Shown piece by piece: positions 1 through 8,335 of a DNA stretch of 64,000 nt; the stretch's first letter is position 1; each line of letters starts with the position of its first letter. The notes below the pieces were generated by a model, which ran no database searches, was not told the DNA's origin, and worked only from the letters and a program-made list of their open reading frames with translations. The position numbers and the translations under genes are program-made. This stretch comes from Alphaproteobacteria bacterium (GTDB lineage Bacteria > Pseudomonadota > Alphaproteobacteria > Micropepsales > Micropepsaceae): positions 1-64,000 of the forward strand of contig JAJPHG010000011.1 in assembly GCA_021325375.1 (NCBI GenBank). The letters run 5' to 3'.

Positions 1-553
1 AGGGCGCGCCCTTCATGCCCGCGCTTGTCGCGTTCATCACAAGGGCCGCGTCGCGCGCGGCTTCAGGCCAATGCGACAGGGCTTTGGCGCCGAGACGGCC
101 TTCGCTGCGGTTGAGGATGCGGATCTCGCCGGCGCCCAGCGAACGCAGCGCCACAAGCGCCGCCCGTGCCGCGCCGCCCGCTCCCAGGAGGACCACGGGT
201 TTTCCTTTGACATCGATGCCGCTAAGGCTCGCCACCAGGCCCGGGGCGTCGGTATTGAGGCCGCGGATGCTGTCGTCCTCACCGAAAACGAGCTGATTGG
301 CGGCGCCCGCTTCGGCGGCTTGCGCATCGACGCTGTGGGCGATCGCGAAAGCGGCTTCCTTGTGGGGTACGGTGACGCTCACGCCGCGGAAGCCCGAAAG
401 GCGCAGACCTCGAAGCGCGGTGGAGAAATCTTCCGGCCGCACCGGCAGCCGCACATAGGCGCCGTCGATGCCATGCTCCTCGAGCCAATAGCCATGCAGA
501 CGCGGCGACAGGCTTTGCGCCACAGGCCATCCAATGACACCGGCAAGCTTCAT
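1..553 (-). CDS. aroE: Shikimate dehydrogenase (NADP+), 3' end outside window
   Basis: Reduces 3-dehydroshikimate to shikimate with NADPH in aromatic amino acid biosynthesis. About 184 N-terminal residues of a roughly 270-residue family are visible. The substrate-binding SLSP motif is at residues 14-17 and the catalytic lysine in TVPHK is Lys65, its usual place. The NADP loop GAGGAARAA lies near residue 125, followed by NRSEGR. The SPxxHN signature reads SPRLHG here. The ATG at 553-551 overlaps the maf stop as ATGA, so the gene is probably translationally coupled in a ppsR-maf-aroE operon running away from hemE. The ORF leaves the window still open. Confidence 0.93.
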   Translation of the reverse strand, partial: MKLAGVIGWPVAQSLSPRLHGYWLEEHGIDGAYVRLPVRPEDFSTALRGLRLSGFRGVSVTVPHKEAAFAIAHSVDAQAAEAGAANQLVFGEDDSIRGLNTDAPGLVASLSGIDVKGKPVVLLGAGGAARAALVALRSLGAGEIRILNRSEGRLGAKALSHWPEAARDAALVMNATSAGMKGAP

Positions 554-1134
554 CGCGGGATCACGCCCTGTTCCCTCAAGATCTCCAGCAGCGGCAGCAG
601 CGGCAATCCCAGGATGGAGAAATAGTCGCCTTCGACGCTCTCGAAAAGCTGCGCGCCCGGTCCCTCGAGCCGATAGCAGCCGACGCTGCCCAGCAGCGCC
701 TCGCCCTCGGCCTTGAGATAGGAATCGAGGAAGACATTGCTGAAATCGCGCATCGCAAGCCGTGCTTCGTCGATATGGCGCCAGACTATGGCGCCGTCGC
801 GAGCCAGCGCCAGCGCCGAGATGAGCGTATGGGACTTTCCGCGCAGGAATTTCAGCTGTACGGCCGCTTCGGCGAAAGTTTCAGCCTTGCTCAGGATCTT
901 GCCTTCGCAGACGAGCACCTGGTCCGCGCCGAGGACGAGGGTGCCGGGACGCGATGCCGACACGCGCAGCGCCTTCATCTCGGCGAGGCCGGCGGCAACG
1001 GTCCGAGCGTCGGCGCCGGAGGCTTTCACCGCATCCTCGTCGACGCGCGCCGGCTGGACGGCGAACGCCACGCCGGCCTCGCTCAACACCCGCGCACGGC
1101 TCGTGCTCGCCGACGCAAGCACCAGAGCCGTCAC
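550..1134 (-). CDS. maf: Maf-family nucleotide pyrophosphatase (YceF-like)
   Basis: A 194-residue house-cleaning pyrophosphatase of non-canonical nucleotides. It starts with the family signature LASAS-x-SR and carries GADQV in the middle. The DQ form is typical of the YceF (7-methyl-GTP) subgroup rather than the dTTP/UTP subgroup, so m7GTP is the better substrate guess. I chose the GTG at 1134: AGGAGG sits seven bases upstream and GTGA overlaps the ppsR stop. A longer reading frame extends upstream through ppsR but has no homology there. The stop overlaps the aroE start. Confidence 0.92.
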   Translation of the reverse strand: MTALVLASASTSRARVLSEAGVAFAVQPARVDEDAVKASGADARTVAAGLAEMKALRVSASRPGTLVLGADQVLVCEGKILSKAETFAEAAVQLKFLRGKSHTLISALALARDGAIVWRHIDEARLAMRDFSNVFLDSYLKAEGEALLGSVGCYRLEGPGAQLFESVEGDYFSILGLPLLPLLEILREQGVIPR

Positions 1135-1952
1135 GCGCGGGCCTCCTGGCGCTCGGCGAGAAGGTTGAGGATGGCGGCGGCCGTCTCCTCGATCGAGCGG
1201 CGCGAGACGTCGATCGACGGCCAGCCGTGGTGATCGTAGAGCTTGCGCGTGCCGGCGACCTCGGCGCGCACGCTTTCGAGCTCGACATAATCGGTGTCGC
1301 GCGACTCGCCCATCGTCGTCAGCCGGTTGCGGCGTACCTGGATCAGCCGCTCCGGAGATGCCCACAATCCGACCACAAGGGGCAGGGACGCGGCGAGCAG
1401 CGCGCCGGGCACCGGCAATCCGGGCACGAGCGGCACGTTGGCGCAGCGCACGCCGCGGATCGCCAGATACACGCAGGTCGGCGTCTTCGAGGTGCGGCTG
1501 GCGCCGACGAGCACGACCTCGGCATCGTTGAGCGTGTCGAGGGACTGGCCGTCGTCATGCTGGATGGTGAAGTTCAACGCCTCGATGCGCAGCAGGTAGC
1601 GCTGGTCGACCTCGTGCTGGCCGCCGGGGCGGTGGGTTTCGGCCGCGCCCAGGAACTGGCGCATCGCGGCGACCGGGCCTTCGAGCGCATCCATGCAGGG
1701 CACGGGGATCTGCGCGCATTGCGCCGTGAGCTCATTGCGCAGGTCGAGGCTCGCCAACGTGAAGAACACCAGGCCCGGCTCCGCGCGGATATGATCGACC
1801 GCGCGCTCGAGCTGGCGCCGGCTCCTGACCATCATGTAGGCGTGCTCGCGCACGTCGACGCTCTCGAACTGCGCGAGCGCCGCCTTGGCGATGGCGTTCA
1901 GCGTCTCGCCGGTCGCGTCGGACACCAGATGCACGTGGAACGCTTTGCTCAC
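1131..1952 (-). CDS. ppsR: Pyruvate,phosphate dikinase / PEP synthase regulatory protein (DUF299)
   Basis: A bifunctional serine/threonine kinase and phosphorylase that switches pyruvate,phosphate dikinase or PEP synthase on and off. It has 273 residues, the normal size. The N-terminus HVHLVSDATGET and the P-loop-like GASRTSKTPT at residues 150-159 are diagnostic of the family. The target enzyme is not in this window. This is the homologue of Rickettsia RP001, the gene that flanks the replication origin opposite hemE in several alphaproteobacteria. First gene of the leftward ppsR-maf-aroE run. Confidence 0.93.
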   Translation of the reverse strand: MSKAFHVHLVSDATGETLNAIAKAALAQFESVDVREHAYMMVRSRRQLERAVDHIRAEPGLVFFTLASLDLRNELTAQCAQIPVPCMDALEGPVAAMRQFLGAAETHRPGGQHEVDQRYLLRIEALNFTIQHDDGQSLDTLNDAEVVLVGASRTSKTPTCVYLAIRGVRCANVPLVPGLPVPGALLAASLPLVVGLWASPERLIQVRRNRLTTMGESRDTDYVELESVRAEVAGTRKLYDHHGWPSIDVSRRSIEETAAAILNLLAERQEARA

Positions 1953-2158
1953 AAATCCATTCCTTTATTCCACAGCAGCGCTCTTCCGCGCGCAGGATAA
2001 CCGATCCCGCGCACAATTGCGCTTTCCCCCCACAGCATGGTCCCCAACCCGCGCCTTGCCTCGATGTGTCCTTGAGCCTAGAAAAACCCGATATTCCCGG
2101 AACCTTCCACAGATCACAGGCCCTACATCTTCTACACCAACTTTCTTAGGAGTCTTGT
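1953..2158. other. oriC: Candidate chromosomal replication origin (hemE-ppsR intergenic region)
   Basis: This 206-bp gap separates divergent ppsR and hemE, the pair that brackets oriC in Caulobacter crescentus and Rickettsia and that has a hemE-linked counterpart in rhizobia. Gene orientation flips here, as expected at an origin. The gap is visibly richer in A and T than its neighbours. I find no perfect DnaA box: the best match to TTATCCACA is TATTCCACA at 1966-1974 (7 of 9), with CCTTCCACA at 2103-2111 (6 of 9) and a further CCACAG near 2030. The gap must also hold the promoters of ppsR and hemE. The call rests on synteny more than on motifs. Confidence 0.5.
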
Positions 2159-3175
2159 TTGAAGGAAGAGAAGACGCTCGTCTGTGTGTTGAACGGCAAA
2201 CCGGTCGTATCTCCTCCCCTCTGGATGATGCGGCAGGCCGGACGTTACCTGCCGGAGTATCGCGAGCTGCGTGCCAAAGCGGGATCGTTCTGGACCATGT
2301 GCATGACGCCGAAGTTCGCGGCAGAGATCACGTTGCAGCCGATCCGGCGCTTCGGGTTCGATGCCGCGATCCTGTTCTCCGACATCCTTGTGATCCCGGC
2401 GGCGCTGGGGATGACCGTGACGTTCGAGGACGGCGAGGGACCGCGCATGGCGCCGATCGAGTCCGCGGCGGGTCTGCGGTTCGATCCCAGCTCGCTTGCG
2501 CCGGTTTATGAGGCGCTTCAGCTTGTACGGGGCTCGCTACCCTCGTCGACGGCGCTGCTGGGCTTCGCGGGCGCGCCGTGGACGCTGGCGAGCTATATGG
2601 CTGCCGGACGTGGCGGCGACGAGCAGAAGGCCGCGAAGCTTTGGGGATATCGCGAGCCGGAGGATTTCGACGCGCTGCTGGATCTGTTGGCCGATTGCGT
2701 CGCAGAGCATCTCGCGCGCCAGATCGAGGCCGGCGCGGACGCGGTGCAGATCTTCGACAGCTGGGCCTCGGGGCTGCCCGACGCGATGTTCGAGCGCTGG
2801 GTTGTGCGGCCGACGAAGAAGATCGTCACCAAATTGCACACAATCCATCCCAAGGCCTTGGTGATCGGGTTTCCGCGCGCGGCGACCCTGGCGGGCTACG
2901 AGCGCTACGCGCGCGAGACGGGCGTGGACGCGGTCTCGCTGGACACCGCGGCGCCGATGGCATGGGCGGCGAAGACCCTGAACACGGCGATCCAGGGCAA
3001 TCTCGATCCGATCGCGCTGATCGCCGGCGGGCGGGCGCTCGAGGAAGGCATCGATGCAATCCTGAGCGCGACGCGCGGCGTGCCGTTCGTGTTCAATCTC
3101 GGCCACGGCATCCTGCCGGAGACGCCCATCGCCCATGTGGAGGAGCTGGTGGCGCGCGTGAGGGCGGCGGCGTGA
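2159..3175 (+). CDS. hemE: Uroporphyrinogen decarboxylase
   Basis: Removes four carboxyl groups from uroporphyrinogen III to give coproporphyrinogen III. At 338 residues it is full length. The N-terminal RQAGRYLPEYR signature (about residues 24-34) supplies the substrate-binding arginines and LFSDILV the conserved aspartate. The start is TTG at 2159: AGGAG at 2148-2152 is six bases upstream and no ATG or GTG lies between it and the conserved PPLWMMRQAGRY. The stop overlaps the hemH GTG as GTGA. First gene of hemE-hemH-hemJ. Confidence 0.96.
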   Translation: MKEEKTLVCVLNGKPVVSPPLWMMRQAGRYLPEYRELRAKAGSFWTMCMTPKFAAEITLQPIRRFGFDAAILFSDILVIPAALGMTVTFEDGEGPRMAPIESAAGLRFDPSSLAPVYEALQLVRGSLPSSTALLGFAGAPWTLASYMAAGRGGDEQKAAKLWGYREPEDFDALLDLLADCVAEHLARQIEAGADAVQIFDSWASGLPDAMFERWVVRPTKKIVTKLHTIHPKALVIGFPRAATLAGYERYARETGVDAVSLDTAAPMAWAAKTLNTAIQGNLDPIALIAGGRALEEGIDAILSATRGVPFVFNLGHGILPETPIAHVEELVARVRAAA

Positions 3176-4131
3176 AGCTTGCCGTCGTCCTGTTCAATCT
3201 GGGCGGACCCGACTCGCCCGAGGCCGTCGAGCCGTTCCTGCGCAATCTCTTCACCGATCCCGCGATCATTGCGCTTCCGGGCTTTGTGCGTGTGCCGCTG
3301 GGCCGCCTTATCGCCAAGCGCCGCGCGCCGCTGGCGCGGGAGATCTATGCCAAGATCGGCGGCCGCTCGCCGATCCTGGAGGAAACGCAGGCGCAAGCCC
3401 GGGCTTTGGAGGAAGCGTTGGCCGCACGCGGCCACGAGGCGCGCGCGTTCATCGCCATGCGCTGCTGGCGGCCGTTCAGCGACGAAGCGGCGGCGGCGGT
3501 GAAGACGTGGAGCCCGGACAGGATCGTGCTCCTGCCGCTCTATCCGCAATATTCCACGACCACGACGGCATCCTCGCTCGCCGATTGGGAGCGCGCGGCG
3601 CGCAAGGCGGCACTCGCCGTGCCGCAATCGGCGATCCGCGATTATCCCGCGGAGCCCGGATTCATCACGGCGCTGGCGGGGTCCATCCGCGAGACCTTCG
3701 CGAAAGCCAAGCCCGGCCTGCGCTACCGCCTTCTGTTGTCGGCGCACGGCCTGCCCGAGCGCGTCGTGGCCAAGGGCGATCCCTATCAGCAACAGGTCGA
3801 GCAGACATCCGCCGCCCTTGTGCACGAATTGGGGATGGAGGGGCTCGACTGGACGATCTGCTATCAAAGCCGCGTCGGTCCGCTCAAATGGATCGGGCCC
3901 GCGACCGATGCGCAGATCGTGCGCGCCGGCCGGGAGGGGCTGGGACTTGTCGTCGCGCCCATCGCCTTCGTCTCGGAGCACTCCGAGACGCTGGTGGAAT
4001 TGGACATCGAATATGCCAAGCTCGCGCAAGCCTCGAGCGTGGCCGACTATCTGCGCGCGCCTGCGGTCGGCACGCGCAAGCCCTTCATCGACGGGCTGGC
4101 CGGCCTCGTTGCCCGGGAGTGCGCAAGATGA
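3172..4131 (+). CDS. hemH: Ferrochelatase
   Basis: Inserts Fe2+ into protoporphyrin IX, the last step of heme synthesis, at the inner membrane face. The protein has 319 residues. The catalytic histidine is His192 in SAHGLPERV and the conserved glutamate is Glu269 in SEHSETL; CYQSRVGPLKWIGPATD is the standard signature between them. Start GTG at 3172 overlaps the hemE stop (GTGA); the open frame extends far upstream inside hemE without homology. I see no cysteine cluster for an iron-sulfur centre. The stop overlaps the hemJ ATG. Confidence 0.96.
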   Translation: MKLAVVLFNLGGPDSPEAVEPFLRNLFTDPAIIALPGFVRVPLGRLIAKRRAPLAREIYAKIGGRSPILEETQAQARALEEALAARGHEARAFIAMRCWRPFSDEAAAAVKTWSPDRIVLLPLYPQYSTTTTASSLADWERAARKAALAVPQSAIRDYPAEPGFITALAGSIRETFAKAKPGLRYRLLLSAHGLPERVVAKGDPYQQQVEQTSAALVHELGMEGLDWTICYQSRVGPLKWIGPATDAQIVRAGREGLGLVVAPIAFVSEHSETLVELDIEYAKLAQASSVADYLRAPAVGTRKPFIDGLAGLVARECAR

Positions 4132-4571
4132 CGATGTTCCTTTCGAACTACATCCTGTGGATCAAGGCGGCGCACGTCATCAGCGTGATCGCGTGGATGG
4201 CGGGCATGTTCTATCTGCCCCGCCTGTTCGTCTATCACACCGAGACCGCGCCGGGCTCGCCCGAATCCGAGCGTTTCAAGGTGATGGAGCGGCGCCTGCT
4301 TCGGGCCATCATCAACCCCTCCATGATCGCGACCTGGGTGTTCGGGCTGACGCTGGCCTGGCTGACCGGGGCCTATCACGAGCACTGGCTGCAGGCGAAG
4401 TTCATCCTCGTGATCGTCATGTCCGGCCTGCACGGCTATTTCGCGGGCCGCGTGAAGGCCTTCGCCCGGGACCGTAACGACAAGCCGGCCCGGTTCTACC
4501 GCATCCTGAACGAGGTTCCGCCCGTTTTGATGGTCCTTATTGTCATCCTGGTAATCGTGCGGCCTTTTTGA
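4128..4571 (+). CDS. hemJ: Protoporphyrinogen IX oxidase, HemJ type
   Basis: A 147-residue integral membrane protein that oxidises protoporphyrinogen IX to protoporphyrin IX, the substrate of the preceding ferrochelatase. It shows four hydrophobic segments. The N-terminal helix carries KAAHVISVIAWMAGMFYLPR with the conserved histidine at residue 16, and LQAKFILV carries the conserved lysine. HemJ replaces HemG/HemY in most alphaproteobacteria, and the position directly after hemH supports the role. ATG 4128 overlaps the hemH stop as ATGA. Confidence 0.94.
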   Translation: MTMFLSNYILWIKAAHVISVIAWMAGMFYLPRLFVYHTETAPGSPESERFKVMERRLLRAIINPSMIATWVFGLTLAWLTGAYHEHWLQAKFILVIVMSGLHGYFAGRVKAFARDRNDKPARFYRILNEVPPVLMVLIVILVIVRPF

Positions 4572-4598
4572 GCCGGCCTATTTTTGAGGTCGGCCTAT

Positions 4599-4626
4599 TT
4601 GCATCGCGCGGGATTAGCGCTATATA
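4599..4626 (+). promoter_or_regulatory. Candidate sigma-70 promoter of rho
   Basis: TTGCAT at 4599-4604, a 16-bp spacer and TATATA at 4621-4626. Transcription from here would give a leader of about 170 bases before the ATG at 4807. A short GGGG-TCGT-CCCC dyad follows the -10 box. Just upstream, a nine-base unit (GGCCTATTT) occurs twice. Confidence 0.5.
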
Positions 4627-4806
4627 GGGGTCGTCCCCAATGCATCGCAGGCGGCAGGCGCGGTTGAGCGCGTGACGCTGGACACCGGACAGACCGGCGC
4701 GGTGCCCGATCAATCATCCGATGAGCCCCAAGCGACCGACGCGCGAGCGTGTTCGCCAGCAGACCGGACCCAATCCCCCTCTTTAAGTTCAGGTGTCGAT
4801 ACTTCC

Positions 4807-6090
4807 ATGACAGTGCAAAGCGGCCTGCAGGCCATGAAGCTGCAGGATCTCAAGTCCAAATCCCCCACCGACCTCACGGCTTTCGCCGAGGACCTCGAGA
4901 TCGAGAACGCGTCGTCCATGCGCAAGCAGGACATGCTGTTCGCGATCCTCAAGGAGCTCGCCGAGCGCAATGTCGAGATCACCGGCACCGGCGTCGTCGA
5001 GACGCTGCAGGACGGCTTCGGCTTCCTGCGCTCGCCGGAATCGAACTATCTCGCCGGGCCCGACGACATCTATGTCAGCCCGTCGCAGATCCGCCGCTTC
5101 GGCCTGCGCACCGGCGATACGGTCGAGGGCCCGATCCGCGGCCCGAAGGACGGCGAGCGCTATTTCGCGCTGCTCAAGGTCTCGACGATCAATTTCGAGG
5201 ACCCCGAGAAGATCAAGCACAAGGTCGCCTTCGACAACCTCACCCCCTACTACCCGGACGAGCGCTTCACCATGGAGTTGCCCGATCCGACGGTGAAGGA
5301 CCGCACCGGGCGCGTCATAGATATCGTCGCCCCGCTCGGCAAGGGTCAGCGCTGTCTGATCGTCGCCCCGCCCCGCGTCGGCAAGACGATCATGATGCAG
5401 AACATCGCCAAGGCGATCTCGGCCAACCATCCCGAGGTCTATCTCATCGTGCTGCTCATCGACGAGCGGCCGGAGGAAGTGACCGACATGCAGCGCACGG
5501 TGAAGGGCGAGGTGATCTCCTCGACCTTCGACGAGCCGGCGACGCGCCATGTCGCGGTCGCCGAGATGGTGATCGAGAAGGCCAAGCGCCTCGTCGAGCA
5601 CAAGCGCGACGTGGTGATCCTGCTCGACAACATCACGCGGCTCGGCCGCGCCTACAACACCGTCGTGCCCTCATCCGGCAAGGTGCTCACCGGCGGCGTC
5701 GACGCCAACGCGCTGCAGCGGCCCAAGCGCTTCTTCGGCGCGGCGCGCAACATCGAGGAAGGCGGCTCGCTGACGATCATCTCCACCGCCTTGATCGACA
5801 CCGGCAGCCGCATGGACGAAGTCATCTTCGAGGAGTTCAAGGGCACCGGCAATTCGGAAATCATCCTGGACCGCAAGGTCGCCGACAAGCGCGTCTTCCC
5901 CGCGATCGACATCCTCAAATCCGGCACCCGCAAGGAAGAGCTTCTGGTCGACAAATCGACGCTCGCCAAGATGTACGTCCTGCGCCGGATCCTGGCGCCC
6001 ATGGGCACCATCGACGCGATCGAGTTCCTCCTCGACAAGCTGCGCATCGCCAAGACCAACAGCGACTTCTTCGACAGCATGAATACGTAG
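4807..6090 (+). CDS. rho: Transcription termination factor Rho
   Basis: Hexameric RNA-dependent ATPase and helicase that ends transcription. From ATG 4807 it has 427 residues, close to the usual 419-420. Order: N-terminal [10 protein letters not shown] helix bundle, RNA-binding cold-shock fold with DGFGFLR, Walker A APPRVGKT at about 187-194, and Walker B VILLDN in the RecA-like core. The frame stays open to a GTG at 4672, giving 45 extra residues without family homology and rich in acidic, Ser and Pro residues. ATG 4834 is another possible start. I prefer 4807 by length, but none has a strong ribosome-binding site. Confidence 0.95.
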   Translation: MTVQSGLQAMKLQDLKSKSPTDLTAFAEDLEIENASSMRKQDMLFAILKELAERNVEITGTGVVETLQDGFGFLRSPESNYLAGPDDIYVSPSQIRRFGLRTGDTVEGPIRGPKDGERYFALLKVSTINFEDPEKIKHKVAFDNLTPYYPDERFTMELPDPTVKDRTGRVIDIVAPLGKGQRCLIVAPPRVGKTIMMQNIAKAISANHPEVYLIVLLIDERPEEVTDMQRTVKGEVISSTFDEPATRHVAVAEMVIEKAKRLVEHKRDVVILLDNITRLGRAYNTVVPSSGKVLTGGVDANALQRPKRFFGAARNIEEGGSLTIISTALIDTGSRMDEVIFEEFKGTGNSEIILDRKVADKRVFPAIDILKSGTRKEELLVDKSTLAKMYVLRRILAPMGTIDAIEFLLDKLRIAKTNSDFFDSMNT

Positions 6091-6114
6091 GGTTCTTCTC
6101 TCTACGCCCTCCAA

Positions 6115-6143
6115 CGTCATGGCCCGGCTTGTCCGGACTATCC
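6115..6143. repeat. REP-like palindromic fragment downstream of rho
   Basis: The stretch contains CCCGGCTTGTCCGG preceded by CGTCATGG, resembling the palindromic extragenic units found elsewhere in the window. It sits 25 bases after the rho stop and may act as a 3' end. The rest of the 196-bp gap before the HD gene shows nothing else I can name. Confidence 0.4.
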
Positions 6144-6286
6144 ATCTTGGCCAAGCGGCCGCTCAAGGGTCAACCGAGTCGCTTACGCCGTAAGGGAACG
6201 CGGGAAGCTGGGCTTTTCCGGCTTCGAGGTTGACGCCCGCGTCAAGTGGACTGACAATCTCCCCGCCGATATCCCACGAGAACGAC

Positions 6287-6877
6287 ATGACCGAAGAGCC
6301 GCACGATCGCGCCCAGTTCCACGCCATGGTGGACGGGACGCAGGAAGACTGGATGAAGATCGCGGCCGCCTCGGTCGCGTTCAACCGCGACCTTCCGGGC
6401 CGCGTGCTCGCCCATCTGAAGATGCTCGAAGGCGATTGCGGCGGCTTCGCGGTCGATCGCCTGGAGCATTCGCTGCAATCGGCGACGCTGGCCCACCGCG
6501 ACGGCATGGACGAGGAATACGTCGTCTGCGCGCTGCTTCACGACATGGGCGACATCCTGGCCTCGGCCAACCACGCCGAGCTCGGCGCGACGGTGCTTCG
6601 TCCGTTCGTCTCGGAAGAGAATTGGTGGATGCTGCACCATCACGGCATCTTCCAGGGCTATTACTTCTTCGAATATCTCGGTCTGGACAAGAACATGCGC
6701 GAGCAGTTCCGCGGCCATCCCGCTTTCGAGCGCACCGCGATGTTCTGCGCGCGCCACGACCAGAACGCTTTCGATCCGGGCTACGACACGATGCCGCTTT
6801 CGGCCTTCGAGCCGATGGTGCAGCGCCTGATGGCCAGGCCCAAGCGTTCCATCTACATGCGTCAAGCCGCCGAGTAG
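6287..6877 (+). CDS. HD-domain protein (PhnZ-like phosphohydrolase or oxygenase fold)
   Basis: A 196-residue cytosolic protein with an HD domain. Candidate metal ligands are His61 in EHSLQSA, His85-Asp86 in LLHDMGD, His96 and the His117-119 run. The combination of LEHSLQ and LLHDMGD resembles PhnZ/TmpB-type HD proteins, some of which use a mixed-valence di-iron centre to cleave organophosphonates; others in the group are simple phosphohydrolases. No phosphonate genes lie nearby, so the substrate is unknown. ATG 6287 was preferred over an upstream in-frame start (6230) because similarity begins near TEEPHDRAQ. The next gene starts three bases after the stop. Confidence 0.75.
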   Translation: MTEEPHDRAQFHAMVDGTQEDWMKIAAASVAFNRDLPGRVLAHLKMLEGDCGGFAVDRLEHSLQSATLAHRDGMDEEYVVCALLHDMGDILASANHAELGATVLRPFVSEENWWMLHHHGIFQGYYFFEYLGLDKNMREQFRGHPAFERTAMFCARHDQNAFDPGYDTMPLSAFEPMVQRLMARPKRSIYMRQAAE

Positions 6878-6879
6878 AG

Positions 6880-7299
6880 ATGACCTCCCGCCATCACGAG
6901 GCGCTGCGCCGGATCATGCGCGCCTATCTGCAGGGCGACCTTGAGCCGCTCTTCGCCGCCGCGTCCGACGACGTGGTGTGGGATTCGAACGTGTCGAAAG
7001 GCAATTTCCGCTTCGGCGGGCGCTTCCAGGGACGCGTCGGCCTGAAAGAGGCGCTGTCGCTGATCGCAAGCGAGTTCGCGATCATCCGCTACGACGTGCG
7101 CGAGCTCACCGGCGACGGCGACGTGGTCTGGGCGCTGAACGACGTGACGATCTCGGAGCATAAGACGGGAAAGCGCGCGGAAATCCGCCTTGCCAACCGC
7201 TGGCAGTTTCAGGGCGACAAGATCGTCTCCTGCACGGAGTTCTTCGACAGCGCCAGCGTGCTGACCGCGCTGGGCAGGATGCCCGCGGCGTCCGGTTAG
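6880..7299 (+). CDS. NTF2/SnoaL-like ketosteroid-isomerase-fold protein
   Basis: A 139-residue protein of the nuclear transport factor 2-like superfamily, a cone-shaped fold used for small-molecule isomerases and binding proteins. Features are the helical start ALRRIMRAYLQGDLEPLFAA, the VVWDSN strand and the late WQFQGDKIVSCTEFFDS hairpin typical of SnoaL-like members. No signal peptide. It starts two bases after the HD-domain gene stop and is very likely cotranscribed with it, so the two may act on the same small molecule. Specific function unknown. Confidence 0.75.
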   Translation: MTSRHHEALRRIMRAYLQGDLEPLFAAASDDVVWDSNVSKGNFRFGGRFQGRVGLKEALSLIASEFAIIRYDVRELTGDGDVVWALNDVTISEHKTGKRAEIRLANRWQFQGDKIVSCTEFFDSASVLTALGRMPAASG

Positions 7300-7303
7300 A
7301 GCG

Positions 7304-8272
7304 TTACGGCAGCAGAATAGTCGCGCCCGTCGTGGCACGCGAATGCAGCGCCTCGTGCGCCTTCGCCGCGTCGGCGAGCTTGAAGCGCTGGCGCACTTCC
7401 ACCTTCACGACGCCCGAGGCGATCACCGCGAAGAGATCGTCGGCGGTCTGCTGCAGCTCGCGCGGGTCGCGGGTGTAGTGCACGAGCGTGGGGCGGGTCA
7501 GATAGAGCGAGCCTTTCGCGCTCAGGATGCCCGGCTCGAAAGCGGGCACAGCGCCGCTGGCATTGCCGAAGCTCACCATCAGCCCGCGCACGCCAAGACA
7601 ATCGAGCGAGCCGCTCCAACTGTCCTTGCCGATGGAATCGTAGACAACCGGCACGCCCTCGCCCTTGGTGATCTCGCGCACGCGGCGCGGCCAGTCTTCG
7701 CTGCTCGTGTTGAGCACGTGGGCGCAGCCATGCGCGCGGGCGAGCGCGATCTTTTCGTCTGAGCCGACCGTGCCGATCACCGTCGCGCCCAGATACTTGG
7801 CCCATTGGCAGGCGATCAGGCCGACGCCGCCCGCCGCCGCATGGAACAGGATCGTGTCGCCCGGGTTCACCGTATAGGTGCGCATCAGCAGGTATTGTGC
7901 CGTCATGCCTTTCAGGAGCGAAGCGGCCGCGATCTCGTCGCCGATGCCATCAGGGATCTTCACCAGCCGGTCGGCCGCGACGTTGTTCGCCTCGGCGTAG
8001 GCACCAAGCGCGCCTGCATAGGCGACGCGGTCGCCTTTCTTCAGCGTCGTCACGCCGTCGCCCAGCGCCTCGACGATGCCGGCGGCCTCGCTTCCGAGCC
8101 CCGACGGCAGAGGCAGCTTGTAGAGTCCCGAGCGGTGATAGGTGTCGATGAAGTTCACGCCGATGGCGGTATGGCGCACACGCGCCTGGCCGGGCGCGGG
8201 GGCCGCGAGATCGACGTCCTCGAGCGCGAGCACCTCGGGTCCGCCTGTGTGATGGAAACGGATCGCTTTCAT
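7304..8272 (-). CDS. Quinone oxidoreductase, zeta-crystallin type (NADPH)
   Basis: A 322-residue medium-chain dehydrogenase/reductase without structural zinc. GVNFIDTYHRSGLY near residue 40 and GLGSEAAG are typical of Qor. The NADPH loop is HAAAGGVGLIACQWAK near residue 145, followed by a conserved GTVGSDEK. It probably reduces quinones or other alpha,beta-unsaturated carbonyls. The CDS ends five bases from the convergent NTF2-like gene and its start faces the POT transporter across 63 bp, which must hold both promoters. Confidence 0.88.
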   Translation of the reverse strand: MKAIRFHHTGGPEVLALEDVDLAAPAPGQARVRHTAIGVNFIDTYHRSGLYKLPLPSGLGSEAAGIVEALGDGVTTLKKGDRVAYAGALGAYAEANNVAADRLVKIPDGIGDEIAAASLLKGMTAQYLLMRTYTVNPGDTILFHAAAGGVGLIACQWAKYLGATVIGTVGSDEKIALARAHGCAHVLNTSSEDWPRRVREITKGEGVPVVYDSIGKDSWSGSLDCLGVRGLMVSFGNASGAVPAFEPGILSAKGSLYLTRPTLVHYTRDPRELQQTADDLFAVIASGVVKVEVRQRFKLADAAKAHEALHSRATTGATILLP

Positions 8273-8335
8273 CGCCCTATCCTCGATAGCGGCGGCACTC
8301 TAGGCTCATGACACGGGGGTTGCGAGGGGCGCGCG

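Noticed and set aside
954..2000. A 348-codon rightward open frame across maf and ppsR
   Set aside because: It is antisense to two well-recognised genes and its Arg/His-rich translation is typical of high-GC shadow frames.
2026..2034. DnaA box around the CCACAG near 2030
   Set aside because: The nine bases ending there match the consensus at no more than five positions.
4672..4806. N-terminal extension of Rho from GTG 4672
   Set aside because: The 45 added residues have no family similarity and the resulting length is unusual; kept only as an alternative.
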